Source: Streptomyces spectabilis
GTDB taxonomy: Bacteria; Actinomycetota; Actinomycetes; Streptomycetales; Streptomycetaceae
Assembly: GCF_008704795.1 (NCBI RefSeq)
Contig: NZ_CP023690.1
Location: 3,854,501-3,918,500, forward strand
Length of the DNA: 64,000 bases
Direction: 5' to 3'
Position numbers and translations under genes: made by a program. The notes below the pieces were generated by a model, which was not told where the DNA came from, searched no databases, and saw only the letters and a list, made by a program, of their open reading frames with translations. Positions 35,399 through 44,644 of the stretch are shown here, one piece after another; position 1 is the first letter of the stretch; every line of letters begins with the position of its first letter.

Positions 35399-35447
35399 CT
35401 CTGCCTCCGTCGCCTCCGCCGTGGGTTCCCCGCCGCGCGCGGGCCCG

Positions 35448-36752
35448 TCACAGGAACAGCCGCCGCCAGGTCTCCGGCCCCGGGACCCCGTCGGCCGCGC
35501 CGCCCCGCCAGCCCTGCGCCCGCTGGAAGGCCTCGACCGCCCTGCGGTCCGCCTCGCCCCAGCGCGGCCCGGGCCCGACCGCGTAGTACTTGCCGAAGCC
35601 CTTGCGCACGAGCTGCCGCCCGAGCCGCTCGACGAACGCGTTGCTCTGCCCCGGCCGGAAGTGGCCCTTGCCGGGGAACGCCGGGACGCCCTGCCCGCCC
35701 CCGGCGCCGCGAGCACCGGGAATGTCCCGGCCCTTGCCCGTGACCAGGTACGACCACGTCAGCGGGCCCGGAATCCCGTCCGCGTCCGTGCCCGTCCAGC
35801 CCTGCGCCCGCTGAAACGCCCGGGTCGCCCTGCGGTCGGCGTCGCCCCAGCGGGGCCCCGGACCCGACCGGTAGTACGGGGCGCCGCCCCGGGCGACGAG
35901 GAGCTGCCCGAGCCGGGTGACGTACGCGTTGTGCGCACCGGGGCCGAAGGAGCGCGCGCCGGGGTAGCGCCCGGAAACCGCCGGGGTGGAACCGGCAGGA
36001 CCCGGCGCCGCCCGCAGGCCCTTGTACCGGTAGGCCCGGTAGCGGTCCGCGTCCTTCCAGTACGCGTAGGGCGTGGCCTTCTTGCGCGTGTAAGGCCGCG
36101 CCTGCTCATAGGCGAGATAGGAGGTGCGGGCGGCGTCCGCCCAGCCGCCGAAAATCGTCACGTGCGAGCCCCTCTCCGGGTTCGCCGGATTGTGGAACAG
36201 AAGAATGTCCCCCGGCGCGAGGTCGGCCTTCGAGATGCGCGTCCCGTACCGGTCGAGCGTGCCCGTCCATTCGTTTCCGCCCAGATTCCAGGCCATCGAG
36301 ACAAAGCCCGAGCAGTCCTGCCGGTAGCCGTCCGCCCAGAATCTCCGCAGGTTGTACGGCACCCGCGCGTTCACCCACTGCCGGGCCCGGCCGATGATCT
36401 CGGCCCGGGTGGTGGTGCGCAGCTGCGCACCGTGGGCACTGGTCCCGTGCAGGGGGCTCTGGCGGCCCTGCGGGGTGCCGGGGTCGTCCCCCTTCGGAGC
36501 CGCTACACCCGCCCCCACCTGCGGAAACGACTCCAGCGCCGGGGCCGCGGCCGCGGGCAGCGCCTGGCTGGGGCCGAGCACGGAGCCCGCCGCGGCCGCG
36601 AGGACCAGGGCCCGCCGCGCGCCGTGCGCACCCGGGTGGCCGCCGCGCCCCGGCGGCAGCGCGTGCATCCCGGCGCGCCGCCAGTACACGCACCCCGGGC
36701 ACTCGCAGTCGCTCGCGGGCTTGAATTCCTCGAATGCCGGAGCGGCGTCCAT
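35448..36752 (-). CDS. secreted NlpC/P60-like amidase with two peptidoglycan-binding repeats
   Basis: A 434-aa cell-wall protein. After a Cys-rich N-terminal segment (Cys16, Cys18, Cys21 in DCECPGC) an internal Arg-Arg plus hydrophobic stretch (GARRALVLAAAAGSVL, 44-59) may be a late Tat or Sec signal. The catalytic domain has Cys147 in QDCSGFVSMAW and His197 in GSHVTIFGGW, as in NlpC/P60 or CHAP peptidases. Two PG_binding_1-like repeats follow at about 285-345 and 370-434 (YYRSGPGPRWGDADRRATRAF and YYAVGPGPRWGEADRRAVEAF). The start is ATG 36752 behind gagggg; the frame is open further but without a better signal. Probable role is peptidoglycan remodelling near the CslA site. Confidence 0.85.
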   Translation of the reverse strand: MDAAPAFEEFKPASDCECPGCVYWRRAGMHALPPGRGGHPGAHGARRALVLAAAAGSVLGPSQALPAAAAPALESFPQVGAGVAAPKGDDPGTPQGRQSPLHGTSAHGAQLRTTTRAEIIGRARQWVNARVPYNLRRFWADGYRQDCSGFVSMAWNLGGNEWTGTLDRYGTRISKADLAPGDILLFHNPANPERGSHVTIFGGWADAARTSYLAYEQARPYTRKKATPYAYWKDADRYRAYRYKGLRAAPGPAGSTPAVSGRYPGARSFGPGAHNAYVTRLGQLLVARGGAPYYRSGPGPRWGDADRRATRAFQRAQGWTGTDADGIPGPLTWSYLVTGKGRDIPGARGAGGGQGVPAFPGKGHFRPGQSNAFVERLGRQLVRKGFGKYYAVGPGPRWGEADRRAVEAFQRAQGWRGGAADGVPGPETWRRLFL

Positions 36753-36995
36753 GCGATTCCCCTCACATCCGCCGGGATGTCCGGGGAAGGCCCCCGGCCA
36801 GGATTGTCCGCGCATCTGCATATCCGTCAGTTTTCCAACTGTCCGGGGATATCGCATGTTGACGGTCCGAATGATGGAGGGGGCCCGGCAAAGGGCCCTC
36901 ACCCGATCCCCCGCCGCACCGCCGGGACGCGCCCCCCGACTCCCGGGTGGTCATGACCACCCTCGAACATCCGGTAGAGTTATCTCCGTCAGCAC
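36753..36995. promoter_or_regulatory. divergent region with tRNA-Lys copy 3 promoter
   Basis: About 240 bases. The -10 box TAGAGT of tRNA copy 3 is at 36975-36980, at the same spacing as in the other copies. Nothing else clear was found; the cell-wall gene promoter must lie here too. Confidence 0.5.
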
Positions 36996-37069
36996 GCGCC
37001 GCTAGCTCAGTTGGTTAGAGCAGCTGACTCTTAATCAGCGGGTCCGGGGTTCGAGTCCCTGGCGGCGCA
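36996..37069 (+). tRNA. tRNA-Lys (anticodon CUU), copy 3
   Basis: The 74-base sequence is identical to the copies at 6413-6486 and 23766-23839, with its own promoter and terminator. Confidence 0.97.
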
Positions 37070-37076
37070 CAGACAG

Positions 37077-37109
37077 CGAAAGCCCTCCGTCAGCGACGGG
37101 GGGCTTTCG
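37077..37109 (+). terminator. terminator after tRNA-Lys copy 3
   Basis: A 15-bp stem (cgaaagccctccgtc, one G-T pair) with an agc loop, eight bases after the tRNA and about 25 before the GntR gene. Confidence 0.85.
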
Positions 37110-37133
37110 TCGTACTGCCGCTACGGTTGCGCC

Positions 37134-37847
37134 ATGGCGCGGGACATCCAGGAGCGGATCAAGAAACTCATCATCGATCAGCGGCTGCCCTCCGGCTCCG
37201 TGCTGCCGACCGAGCCGGAGCTGATGGAGCACCTCGGCGTCAGCCGGAACTCGGTGCGCGAGGCGCTCAAGGCGCTCCAGGCCATGGGCATCGTCGAGAT
37301 CCGGCACGGCTTCGGCACCTACGTCGGGCCGATGTCGGTGGCGCCGATGATCGAGGGCCTGGCCTTCCGCACCGTCGCCGGGCACTACCGCGGCGAGGAC
37401 AGCCTGCTCCAGCTCCTGGAGCTGCGCGAGGCCGTCGAGACCGGGCTCATCGCGCGCCTCGCGGGCTCCCTGCCGCCCGCCGACCTGGCCGAGCTCGACG
37501 CGCTCGTGGACCGCATGGACGCCGAGGCCGCGGGGCCCGGCGGCGAGGTCCGCGCCGAGACCGACCGCGCCTTCCACGCCACGCTCTACCGCTGTCTCGG
37601 CAACCGGCTGCTCGGCGAGGTCCTGGAGGCGTTCTGGGACGCCTTCCACAAGGTCCGCACCGACCTCGTCGACGTACCGCGGGACCCGAAGATCACCTGT
37701 CGCCAGCACCGCGAGATCCTCGACGCGGTGCGCTCCTCGGACGTCCTGCGCGCCGAACGGGCCATACGCGAGCACTTCGGCAACATTCGTACCCGTTTGA
37801 GCGCGCCCGCCTCAACAGTGGGCTCCCGCCCCACATATGACCGGTAA
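37134..37847 (+). CDS. GntR/FadR-family transcriptional regulator
   Basis: A 237-aa regulator. The N-terminal winged HTH spans about residues 3-66 (LPTEPELMEHLGVSRNSVRE then IVEIRHGFGTYVG). The C-terminal all-helical FCD domain (ELREAVETGLIARLAG, ETDRAFHATLYRCLGN, CRQHREILDAVRS with metal-ligand-type Asp and His) places it in the FadR subfamily, whose ligands are organic acids or sugar acids. The start is ATG 37134. It lies alone between tRNA-Lys copy 3 and cslA; control of cslA is possible but unsupported. Confidence 0.9.
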   Translation: MARDIQERIKKLIIDQRLPSGSVLPTEPELMEHLGVSRNSVREALKALQAMGIVEIRHGFGTYVGPMSVAPMIEGLAFRTVAGHYRGEDSLLQLLELREAVETGLIARLAGSLPPADLAELDALVDRMDAEAAGPGGEVRAETDRAFHATLYRCLGNRLLGEVLEAFWDAFHKVRTDLVDVPRDPKITCRQHREILDAVRSSDVLRAERAIREHFGNIRTRLSAPASTVGSRPTYDR

Positions 37848-38178
37848 ACTCCTTGCTTTCACTCTTGCGATCACGCAAGGGCGCATAGAACCCTGACGGG
37901 AGGCTCGCCGGAGCCTCGGCTCTCACGGGGCGCGCGACACGGGGCAGTTGGGGCCCCGGACACCGCCCGTGCGACGAGAGCCCTCATGAACACCGGGACA
38001 GGGGGTCCCCGCGTTCATGAACGGATGCCGAGGGGGGCATCATGCAACCGGAAGGCCACGTTTCGCTGTCGTAGCGAGGGGTGGCCTACCACTTGATGCG
38101 CTCGCGCAGGTCGAGGGGGACCGCCGCGGGCGAAAGGACCGACGACCACGCGGACAGCCGCGTGCGGGGGGATGACTC
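37848..38178 (+). promoter_or_regulatory. cslA upstream region with an inverted repeat
   Basis: A 331-base non-coding stretch. At 37984-38020 it contains tcatgaac ... gttcatga as perfect 8-base arms. An imperfect cgggac/gtccccg pair between them could extend the hairpin, and the right arm runs into gttcatgaac, itself a palindrome. It may be an operator or a 5' leader structure. The ribosome-binding site is gggggatgactc just before the cslA ATG. Confidence 0.4.
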
Positions 38179-40164
38179 ATGACGTCGACGCCACCGGGCG
38201 AGCGGCACGGCGACCCGTCCCAGACCACCCAGCTGCGCGTGCTCTCGCACCGGACGGGCGGTCTGAGACGCATCAAGAAGTCGCTGCCGCGCTACGACTA
38301 CGAGCATTACAGCCGCCTGGCGGGGCCCCTCACCCAGCCCGACCCGGCGAAGCCCTACAAGGTCCAGTACCGCTCCCTGCTCTCCCAGGAGCCGCACCGG
38401 ATACGCGCGGCCCTCATGCTCGGCGCGGCGCCGCTGCTCTCCCTCGTCCTGCTCGCCTGGCTGCTCCAGCCCGAGCACTGGACGGAGCGCGACTACCCCG
38501 CGTACGACTTCCTGCCCGTGCTCGACGTCGTCATGCTCGTCTCGATCGGCTTGATCGAGTTCTTCCGCTGCATGAACGTCCTGTCGAACGCGCACGCCAC
38601 GCTCGTCGCCCGCGACCCGGTCCCCGTGGTGCCCGAGACCGGCACCCGCGTCGCCTTCCTCACCTCGTTCGTGCCCGGCAAGGAGCCGCTCGAGATGGTG
38701 ACGAAGACGCTGGAGGCGGCGGTGAAATTGCGCCACCGCGGCCTCCTGCACGTCTGGCTGCTCGACGAGGGCGACGACCCGGCGGTGAAGGAGGTCTGCG
38801 CGCGCCTCGGCGTGCACCACTTCTCCCGCAAGGGCGTCGCGAAGTGGAACCAGGCCAAGGGCCCGCACCGCGCCAAGACCAAGCACGGCAACTACAACGC
38901 CTGGCTGGACGCGCACGGCGACGCCTACGACTACTTCGCCTCCGTGGACACCGACCACGTCCCGATGCCCAACTACCTGGAGCGGATGCTCGGCTTCTTC
39001 CGCGACCCGGACGTCGGCTTCGTCATCGGCCCGCAGGTCTACGGCAACTACGACACCTTCGTCACCAAGGCCGCCGAGTCCCAGCAGTTCCTCTTCCACG
39101 CCCTGATCCAGCGCGCGGGCAACGCCTACGGCTCGCCGATGTTCGTCGGCACCTCCAACGCGGTGCGGATCAAGGCCCTCAAGCAGATCGGCGGCCTGTA
39201 CGACTCGATCACCGAGGACATGGCGACGGGCTTCGAGATCCACCGCCACAAGAACCCGGTCACCGGGAAGAAGTGGAAGTCCGTCTACACCCCGGACGTG
39301 CTCGCCGTCGGCGAGGGACCCAACGCCTGGACGGACTTCTTCACCCAGCAGCTCCGCTGGTCGCGCGGCACGTACGAGACCATCCTCAAGCAGTTCTGGA
39401 AGGCGCCGTTCTCGCTGCCGCCCGGGCGGCTCTTCAACTACACGATGATGGTCATCTTCTACCCGATGTCGGCTCTGAACTGGATCCTCGCGGCCCTGAG
39501 CTGCGCCCTGTTCCTGGGTCTCGGCGCCTCCGGCGTGAACATCGACCCGACCATCTGGCTGATGCTGTACGGCAACGCGTCCGCGCTCCAGATCGGCCTG
39601 TACATCTGGAACCGCCGCCACAACGTCTCGCCGCACGAGCCCGAGGGCTCCGGCGGCATCGCGGGCATGGTGATGTCGGCCCTGTCGGCCCCGATCTACG
39701 CGCGCTCCCTCATGGACGCCGCGCTGCGCCGCAAGAGCAGTTTCGTGGTCACGCCCAAGGGCGACTCGGCGAGCCCGGACACGCTGTTCGGCACGTTCCG
39801 CATCCACCTGTTCTTCATCCTGGTCTTCGCCGGCTCCATCGCGGCGGCGTACGTGTACGACCACGCGCACCCGGCGATGATCATCTGGGCCACCTTCGCG
39901 CTGCTCGTCACCGCCGCGCCGATCTTCGCCTGGCGGCACGGCATGCGGCAGGAGCGGAAGAAGCCGCCGACGCCGCCGGAGGGCGGGCCCGGCGTGCCGG
40001 AGCAGCAGACGCTGCCCGCCCGGGAGTTCGCGCCGCACAGCGCGCCCCCGCACGCGCAGCCGGGCGCGCACGCGCCGCAGCAGAAACCCAGCTGGGCCGC
40101 GAACCCCTCGGCCGCTTCGAATGACGACACCATGCAGATCGCCCTCGGGAGCCACGACACATGA
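38179..40164 (+). CDS. cslA: CslA cellulose synthase-like glycosyltransferase
   Basis: A 661-aa family-2 processive glycosyltransferase. Two N-terminal membrane helices (about 73-95 and 112-130) precede the cytosolic GT-A domain with the usual D, DxD, D, QxxRW set: a first Asp in LLDEGDDP, DTD in VDTDHVP, TED in ITEDMATG and QQLRW. Four to six C-terminal membrane helices follow, then a Pro-rich tail. CslA makes a beta-glucan at hyphal tips needed for morphogenesis and attachment (known in S. coelicolor/lividans). There is no PilZ domain. Its TGA overlaps the ATG of glxA. Confidence 0.95.
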   Translation: MTSTPPGERHGDPSQTTQLRVLSHRTGGLRRIKKSLPRYDYEHYSRLAGPLTQPDPAKPYKVQYRSLLSQEPHRIRAALMLGAAPLLSLVLLAWLLQPEHWTERDYPAYDFLPVLDVVMLVSIGLIEFFRCMNVLSNAHATLVARDPVPVVPETGTRVAFLTSFVPGKEPLEMVTKTLEAAVKLRHRGLLHVWLLDEGDDPAVKEVCARLGVHHFSRKGVAKWNQAKGPHRAKTKHGNYNAWLDAHGDAYDYFASVDTDHVPMPNYLERMLGFFRDPDVGFVIGPQVYGNYDTFVTKAAESQQFLFHALIQRAGNAYGSPMFVGTSNAVRIKALKQIGGLYDSITEDMATGFEIHRHKNPVTGKKWKSVYTPDVLAVGEGPNAWTDFFTQQLRWSRGTYETILKQFWKAPFSLPPGRLFNYTMMVIFYPMSALNWILAALSCALFLGLGASGVNIDPTIWLMLYGNASALQIGLYIWNRRHNVSPHEPEGSGGIAGMVMSALSAPIYARSLMDAALRRKSSFVVTPKGDSASPDTLFGTFRIHLFFILVFAGSIAAAYVYDHAHPAMIIWATFALLVTAAPIFAWRHGMRQERKKPPTPPEGGPGVPEQQTLPAREFAPHSAPPHAQPGAHAPQQKPSWAANPSAASNDDTMQIALGSHDT

Positions 40165-42098
40165 GAGACCCCTCGTCCCGCCGCCGCGCCCGCCGGATAG
40201 CGATAGGCACGGCGGTGGTGCTGGCCCTGGCCGGCATGAACGGCCCCTGGCTGTGGCGCGTGGGCTCGGAGAAGTACCACAACTACAAGATCAACAAGCC
40301 GGAGTACAAGGCGGCGAACGGCCACTGGAAGGTCGTCGAGTTCCCCGAGGAGTACCGGCAGAACACGATCCACGCGTCGCTCCTGCACACCGGGAAGATC
40401 CTGATGGTGGCGGGCTCGGGCAACAACCAGAAGAACTTCGACGAGAAGAAGTTCGACACCCGGCTCTGGGACCCCGAGAAGAACACCATCAAGAAGATCC
40501 CGACGCCGACGGACCTGTTCTGCACCGGCCACACCCAGCTCGCCGACGGCAAGCTGCTCATCGCGGGCGGCACCAAGCGGTACGAGAAGCTCAAGGGCGA
40601 CGTCACCAAGGCCGGCGGCCTGATGATCGTGCACAACGAGAATCCGGACCGGCCGATCACGCTGCCCGCGGGCACCAAGTTCACCGGCAAGAAGAACGGC
40701 AAGACCTTCGTCTCGAAGGACCCGGTCGTCGTCGAGCGCGCGAAGAAGGTCTTCGACAAGCAGACCGGCGCGTTCCTGCGCAACGACCCGGGTCTCGGCC
40801 GCATCTACGTGGAGGCGCAGGCGAGCGGCGCCAAGTACGAGACCGGCACGCAGGACAACTACCGCGTGCAGGGCCTGAACGGCGCCGACGCCCGCAACAC
40901 GTACGGCATCGCGCAGAAGCTCGCCCTGGACAAGAAGGACTTCCAGGGCATCAAGGACACCTTCGAGTTCGACCCGGTCGCCGAGAAGTACATCAAGGTC
41001 GACCCGATGAACGAGGCCCGCTGGTACCCCACGCTGACCACGCTCACCGACGGCAAGGTGCTCTCCCTCTCCGGCCTCGACGAGATCGGCCAGCTGGTGC
41101 CGGGCAAGAACGAGGTGTACGACCCGAAGACGAAGAAGTGGACGTACACCAAGGGCGTCCGGCAGTTCCCGACCTATCCGGCGATCTTCCAGATGGCGAA
41201 CGGCAAGCTCTTCTACTCCGGTTCGAACGCGGGCTACGGCCCCGCCGACGTCGGTCGTGACCCGGGCGTGTGGGACCTGGCGACCAACAAGTTCAAGAAG
41301 ATCCCGGGCATGAGCGACCCGGACCTCCTGGAGACCTCCAACACGGTCGAGCTGCCGCCCGCGCAGGACCAGCGCTACATGGTCGTCGGCGGCGGTGGCG
41401 TCGGCGAGTCCACGAAGGCCTCCAAGAAGACCCGCATCGTCGATCTGAAGGACCGGAGCCCCCGCTTCGAGGACGGCCCCGAGCTGGGCACGGGCACCCG
41501 CTACCCGCAGGCGTCCGTCCTGCCCGACGACTCGGTCCTGATCTCGGGCGGCTCCGAGGACTACCGCGGCCGCGGCGACTCCAACATCCACGAGGCCCGC
41601 CTGTACGACCCGCGCAGGAACACGCTCGACAAGGTCGCCGACCCGCACGTGGGCCGCAACTACCACTCCGGCTCGATCCTGCTGCCCGACGGCCGCGTGA
41701 TGTTCTTCGGCTCGGACTCGCTGTACGCCGACAAGGCCAACACCAAGCCGGGGAGCTTCGAGCAGCGGGTGGAGATCTACACGCCGCCGTACCTGTACAA
41801 CGGCGACCGGCCCGCGCTCGGGTCCGGTCCCAAGGCCCTGAAGCGGGGCGCGTCCGGCACGTTCCCCACGAAGGACGCCTCCTCCATCAAGTCCGCCCGG
41901 CTGATCCGGCCCTCCGCCACCACCCACGTCACGGACATCGACCAGACGTCGATCGCCCTCGACCTGAAGAAGTCCGGCGACGCGGTCACGGTGACCGTGC
42001 CGAAGAACCGGAGCCTGGTGGAGTCGGGCTGGTACATGCTCTTCGTCACGAACGCCGAGGGCATCCCCAGCAAGGCCCAGTGGGTTCACGTTCCCTAG
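40161..42098 (+). CDS. glxA: GlxA galactose-oxidase-like radical copper oxidase
   Basis: A 645-aa membrane-anchored copper oxidase. An N-terminal signal anchor (residues 13-33) is followed by a Kelch beta-propeller and a C-terminal galactose-oxidase-type domain. Active-site residues align with galactose oxidase: Cys121 (DLFCTGH) and Tyr289 (ARWYPTLTTL) for the Cys-Tyr cross-link, Trp288 stacking, Tyr501-His502 (GRNYHSG) and His589 (TTHVTD) as copper ligands; the assignment is mine by motif and position. GlxA is needed for CslA glycan maturation, and its copper comes through the Sco chaperone route (known). It is coupled to cslA by ATGA at 40161-40164. Confidence 0.95.
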   Translation: MRDPSSRRRARRIAIGTAVVLALAGMNGPWLWRVGSEKYHNYKINKPEYKAANGHWKVVEFPEEYRQNTIHASLLHTGKILMVAGSGNNQKNFDEKKFDTRLWDPEKNTIKKIPTPTDLFCTGHTQLADGKLLIAGGTKRYEKLKGDVTKAGGLMIVHNENPDRPITLPAGTKFTGKKNGKTFVSKDPVVVERAKKVFDKQTGAFLRNDPGLGRIYVEAQASGAKYETGTQDNYRVQGLNGADARNTYGIAQKLALDKKDFQGIKDTFEFDPVAEKYIKVDPMNEARWYPTLTTLTDGKVLSLSGLDEIGQLVPGKNEVYDPKTKKWTYTKGVRQFPTYPAIFQMANGKLFYSGSNAGYGPADVGRDPGVWDLATNKFKKIPGMSDPDLLETSNTVELPPAQDQRYMVVGGGGVGESTKASKKTRIVDLKDRSPRFEDGPELGTGTRYPQASVLPDDSVLISGGSEDYRGRGDSNIHEARLYDPRRNTLDKVADPHVGRNYHSGSILLPDGRVMFFGSDSLYADKANTKPGSFEQRVEIYTPPYLYNGDRPALGSGPKALKRGASGTFPTKDASSIKSARLIRPSATTHVTDIDQTSIALDLKKSGDAVTVTVPKNRSLVESGWYMLFVTNAEGIPSKAQWVHVP

Positions 42099-42108
42099 AG
42101 GCCCCGTA

Positions 42109-42224
42109 AGGGGCGCGGGGAACTGCGCGCTCAGCGCGCGAAAAGCCGCAGTCGCGTCTGCTCGGTACTCGGCAGACGCGACTGCGGCTTTGTTGTGGCT
42201 GGTCGCGCAGTTCCCCGCGCCCCT
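42109..42224. repeat. inverted pair of the dispersed 21-bp repeat (copies 2 and 3)
   Basis: The reverse copy at 42109-42129 and the forward copy at 42204-42224 are perfect complements and flank the terminator, so the whole intergenic region can fold as one long hairpin between convergent genes. Confidence 0.85.
42142..42191. terminator. bidirectional terminator between glxA and cslZ
   Basis: A perfect 20-bp stem (aaagccgcagtcgcgtctgc) with a 10-base loop; T-rich on both outer sides. It serves both convergent genes. Confidence 0.92.
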
Positions 42225-43258
42225 CAGGGGGCGTTCTTGGCGAGCCCGAGTGCGTACTCGGGCCACCACTGCCCGGCCTGCGGGCCACCGCGACACGTGC
42301 CGTCGGACTCACCGGGCCGCTTGACCCAGAGGTACGCATCGACCGACGGGTCGCCCGTCTTGGTGGTGGGGGCTTCGCCCAGGGCCCGCCCAGGGGGATT
42401 GCACCAGGGGTCCTTGCCCTTGCCGGTGTAGGGCCCGCGCCCATTGCGGCTCGTGTCGATGACGAAGGGCTTGTCACCGACCTTGGCGGACAGGGTCTTG
42501 CCGTAGGCCACGCTGGCCTCGGTGGTCTGGAAGTTGGAGACGTTCACCGCGAAGCCGTCGGCCTGCTCGACGCCGGAGCGCTTCAGCGGCTCGTACAGAC
42601 CGTCGGGGTGCGACCAGCCCGCGTTGCCCGCGTCCAGGTAGACCTTGGTGTTCTTCAGGGACTTCAGCTTGGTGATGGCGCCCCTGAGGAGGTCGTAGCG
42701 CTCCTCGTGGAACTGCTCGGGCGTGCACTTGTCGACCATGTGCAGGACCGCGTCCGGCTCCAGGACGACCGTGGCGGCGCGGTCGCCGATGCCCTTGGCC
42801 ACGCCGTCGATCCACGCGCGGTAGGCGTTGCCGTCGGCGGCGCCGCCCTTGGAGAACTGGCCGCAGTCACGGTGCGGGATGTTGTAGAGCACGAGGAGGG
42901 CGTCCCGGTCGGCCTTCTCGGCCGCCTCGGTGAAGCCGCGCGCCTCGTCCTCCGGCTTCTCCGGGCCGATCCACTCGCCGACGGGCTGCTCGGCGATCTT
43001 CCGGATCCGCGCCGCCTCGTCCTTCTTGCCGTCCTTCTCGTACGTGGCGACCTGCCGGGCCGCGTTCCCGTCGGGATTGACCCAGAACGGGTCGGTGTCC
43101 TTGGGCTGTTGCTTCACCGGACGGGTGGCCTCGTCGCCGTCCCCGTCGCCGTCGGACGAGCACCCCGCGAGCAGCAGCGCGGCCCCCGTGAGCGCGACCG
43201 CCGCCGAGACCCCCCTGGCCGTGAGACCCCGCCCGCGACCTGTGTTTCTGCGGTACAT
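42224..43258 (-). CDS. cslZ: GH6 endoglucanase lipoprotein
   Basis: A 344-aa secreted GH6 cellulase. The signal peptide ends in lipobox LLAGC, then an acidic Gly/Asp linker, then the GH6 domain: FWVNPDGNAARQ, YNIPHRDCGQFSKGG, the proton-donor region TVVLEPDAVLH, YLDAGNAGW, AVNVSNFQTTE and a final WWPEYALGLAKNA. It hydrolyses beta-1,4-glucan. In S. coelicolor and S. lividans the gene next to cslA-glxA is a GH6 enzyme named cslZ. Here it converges on glxA across a strong terminator. Some residual non-LPXTG anchoring through the lipid is expected. The start is ATG 43258. Confidence 0.92.
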   Translation of the reverse strand: MYRRNTGRGRGLTARGVSAAVALTGAALLLAGCSSDGDGDGDEATRPVKQQPKDTDPFWVNPDGNAARQVATYEKDGKKDEAARIRKIAEQPVGEWIGPEKPEDEARGFTEAAEKADRDALLVLYNIPHRDCGQFSKGGAADGNAYRAWIDGVAKGIGDRAATVVLEPDAVLHMVDKCTPEQFHEERYDLLRGAITKLKSLKNTKVYLDAGNAGWSHPDGLYEPLKRSGVEQADGFAVNVSNFQTTEASVAYGKTLSAKVGDKPFVIDTSRNGRGPYTGKGKDPWCNPPGRALGEAPTTKTGDPSVDAYLWVKRPGESDGTCRGGPQAGQWWPEYALGLAKNAP

Positions 43259-43417
43259 CCACTCCCCCTTGGGCGCACGGTCCGGTGCTCAATCCTGGCA
43301 TAACTACGTGACCCTCACGAGGCCGGGAGAGCCCGTCCGGGCAGCTGTAGGAGAGCTGTTACAGCCCTCCGATGCGGGGTAGGCGAAAAGGTTGGGGGGA
43401 GGCGAAAGGGAGAGGCC

Positions 43418-44239
43418 ATGAAGGCCATGCCGGACCGCACCCCGGAGCTGGGACTGGCGCGCGCCCTCGTCGAGACCGTGGTCACGGTCGCCGACGACTT
43501 CGACGCGGATCGCCACCTGGGCCGCGTCAGCCAGGTCTGCGCGGAGCTCTTGGACACGCTCGCCGCGGGCGTGATGTACACGGACGCGCAGGACACGGTG
43601 CGGATCGCCACGAGCCGCCGCGGGGAGCGGCTCGCGCGCGAACTGCTCGAAGCCCAGCACCTGGGCGGCCCCTGCATCGACTGCTTCGGCAGCGGCAAGC
43701 CCGTGGGTCCCGTCCGGCTCGCCGCGCGGGACGCGGTGGCCCGCTGGCCGGAGTTCGCGGCACGGGCCACCGCGCAGGGCGTCGACGTCGCCTTGGCTGT
43801 GGCGCTGCGGGCGCGGGGGCGCGTCTTCGGCGTGCTCGGCGTCTTCGCGGCGGAGTGGCGGCCGGACGGTGCGCCGGGTGCGCCCGCGGCCGACGGGGTC
43901 ACGGGCCCGGCGCCCCAGGACCCCGGGCAGGAGAGCGCGTTGGGGCTCGCGCAGGCGCTCGCGGATGTCGCGGCCGCCGGGCTGCACAACCAGCGCGCCT
44001 ACACCGAGTGCCGCGATCTCTCCCGGCAGCTCCAGGCCGCGCTCAGCAGCCGCATCCGGATCGAGCAGGCCAAGGGGATACTGGCCGAGCGCTGGCAGAC
44101 CGGGACCGACGCGGCCTTCGGCGCGATGCGGCGGTACGCGCGCAGGGAGCGCCTCGTCATGGACACGGTGGCCGGGATGGTGCTCAAGGGGACGCTCGAC
44201 GACGCGACGCTCCAGGACAGGCACGGCCCGTCCCGGTAA
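43418..44239 (+). CDS. GAF-ANTAR domain protein
   Basis: A 273-aa cytoplasmic protein. A GAF sensory domain (about residues 20-170, with QHLGGPCIDCFGSGKPV) is followed by an ANTAR RNA-binding domain (about 205-262: ALSSRIRIEQAKGILAER with RRYARRERLVMDTVAGMVL). ANTAR proteins act on paired hairpins in nascent RNA to prevent termination. No two-component receiver is present, so the GAF domain supplies the signal. The two Cys in PCIDC could bind a metal or sense redox. The start is ATG 43418 after gggaga; ATG 43427 is also possible. Confidence 0.88.
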   Translation: MKAMPDRTPELGLARALVETVVTVADDFDADRHLGRVSQVCAELLDTLAAGVMYTDAQDTVRIATSRRGERLARELLEAQHLGGPCIDCFGSGKPVGPVRLAARDAVARWPEFAARATAQGVDVALAVALRARGRVFGVLGVFAAEWRPDGAPGAPAADGVTGPAPQDPGQESALGLAQALADVAAAGLHNQRAYTECRDLSRQLQAALSSRIRIEQAKGILAERWQTGTDAAFGAMRRYARRERLVMDTVAGMVLKGTLDDATLQDRHGPSR

Positions 44240-44644
44240 GGGGGCGTGGCCCGGCGTGCACCCGCGCCACCTGCGGCGTTCAGCGAGCGGCGGCAAAAGG
44301 CCAGTTGGCGTCAAACTCCCCTAGGCCGAAGCCGACTTCCGCTCTAGAGTCGTGGTGACGGCCCAAGCCCCCGGCCGGAGTGGAGCGTTCCGAACGCGGT
44401 GCGGCCCAGGGCGGCCGCGTGCTCCCGGACGTTCCGCGCAGTCCACGACCGATGGACCATCCGAAGCCTCCCGTGCCGACGCCGGGTTCCTCCCGCAGCT
44501 CGAGCGCGCGCGGTCGAGGACCGGCCCGGTCGGCGACTCCGGGGGGAGCGGGTCGTTGACCGGGCCAGGTTGTGCCCCGCTCCGGGGCGCACGCCGCCCG
44601 CGCGCGGCGCCCTCGCGGGCGCGGCGACTGGTTGACAGTGTCCA
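44240..44644 (+). promoter_or_regulatory. cbt promoter region
   Basis: About 400 non-coding bases; the open frames here look like GC-bias shadows. TTGACA at 44632-44637 is a good -35 box for the riboswitch transcript; the -10 match 18 bases on (gactct) is poor. Confidence 0.35.

Noticed and set aside
39696..42296. 866-codon minus-strand frame opposite cslA and glxA
   Set aside because: Shadow of glxA; the sense strand has all copper-oxidase residues in place.
44240..44640. Small open frames upstream of the cobalamin riboswitch
   Set aside because: No ribosome-binding sites, biased composition and overlapping frames on both strands; treated as non-coding.
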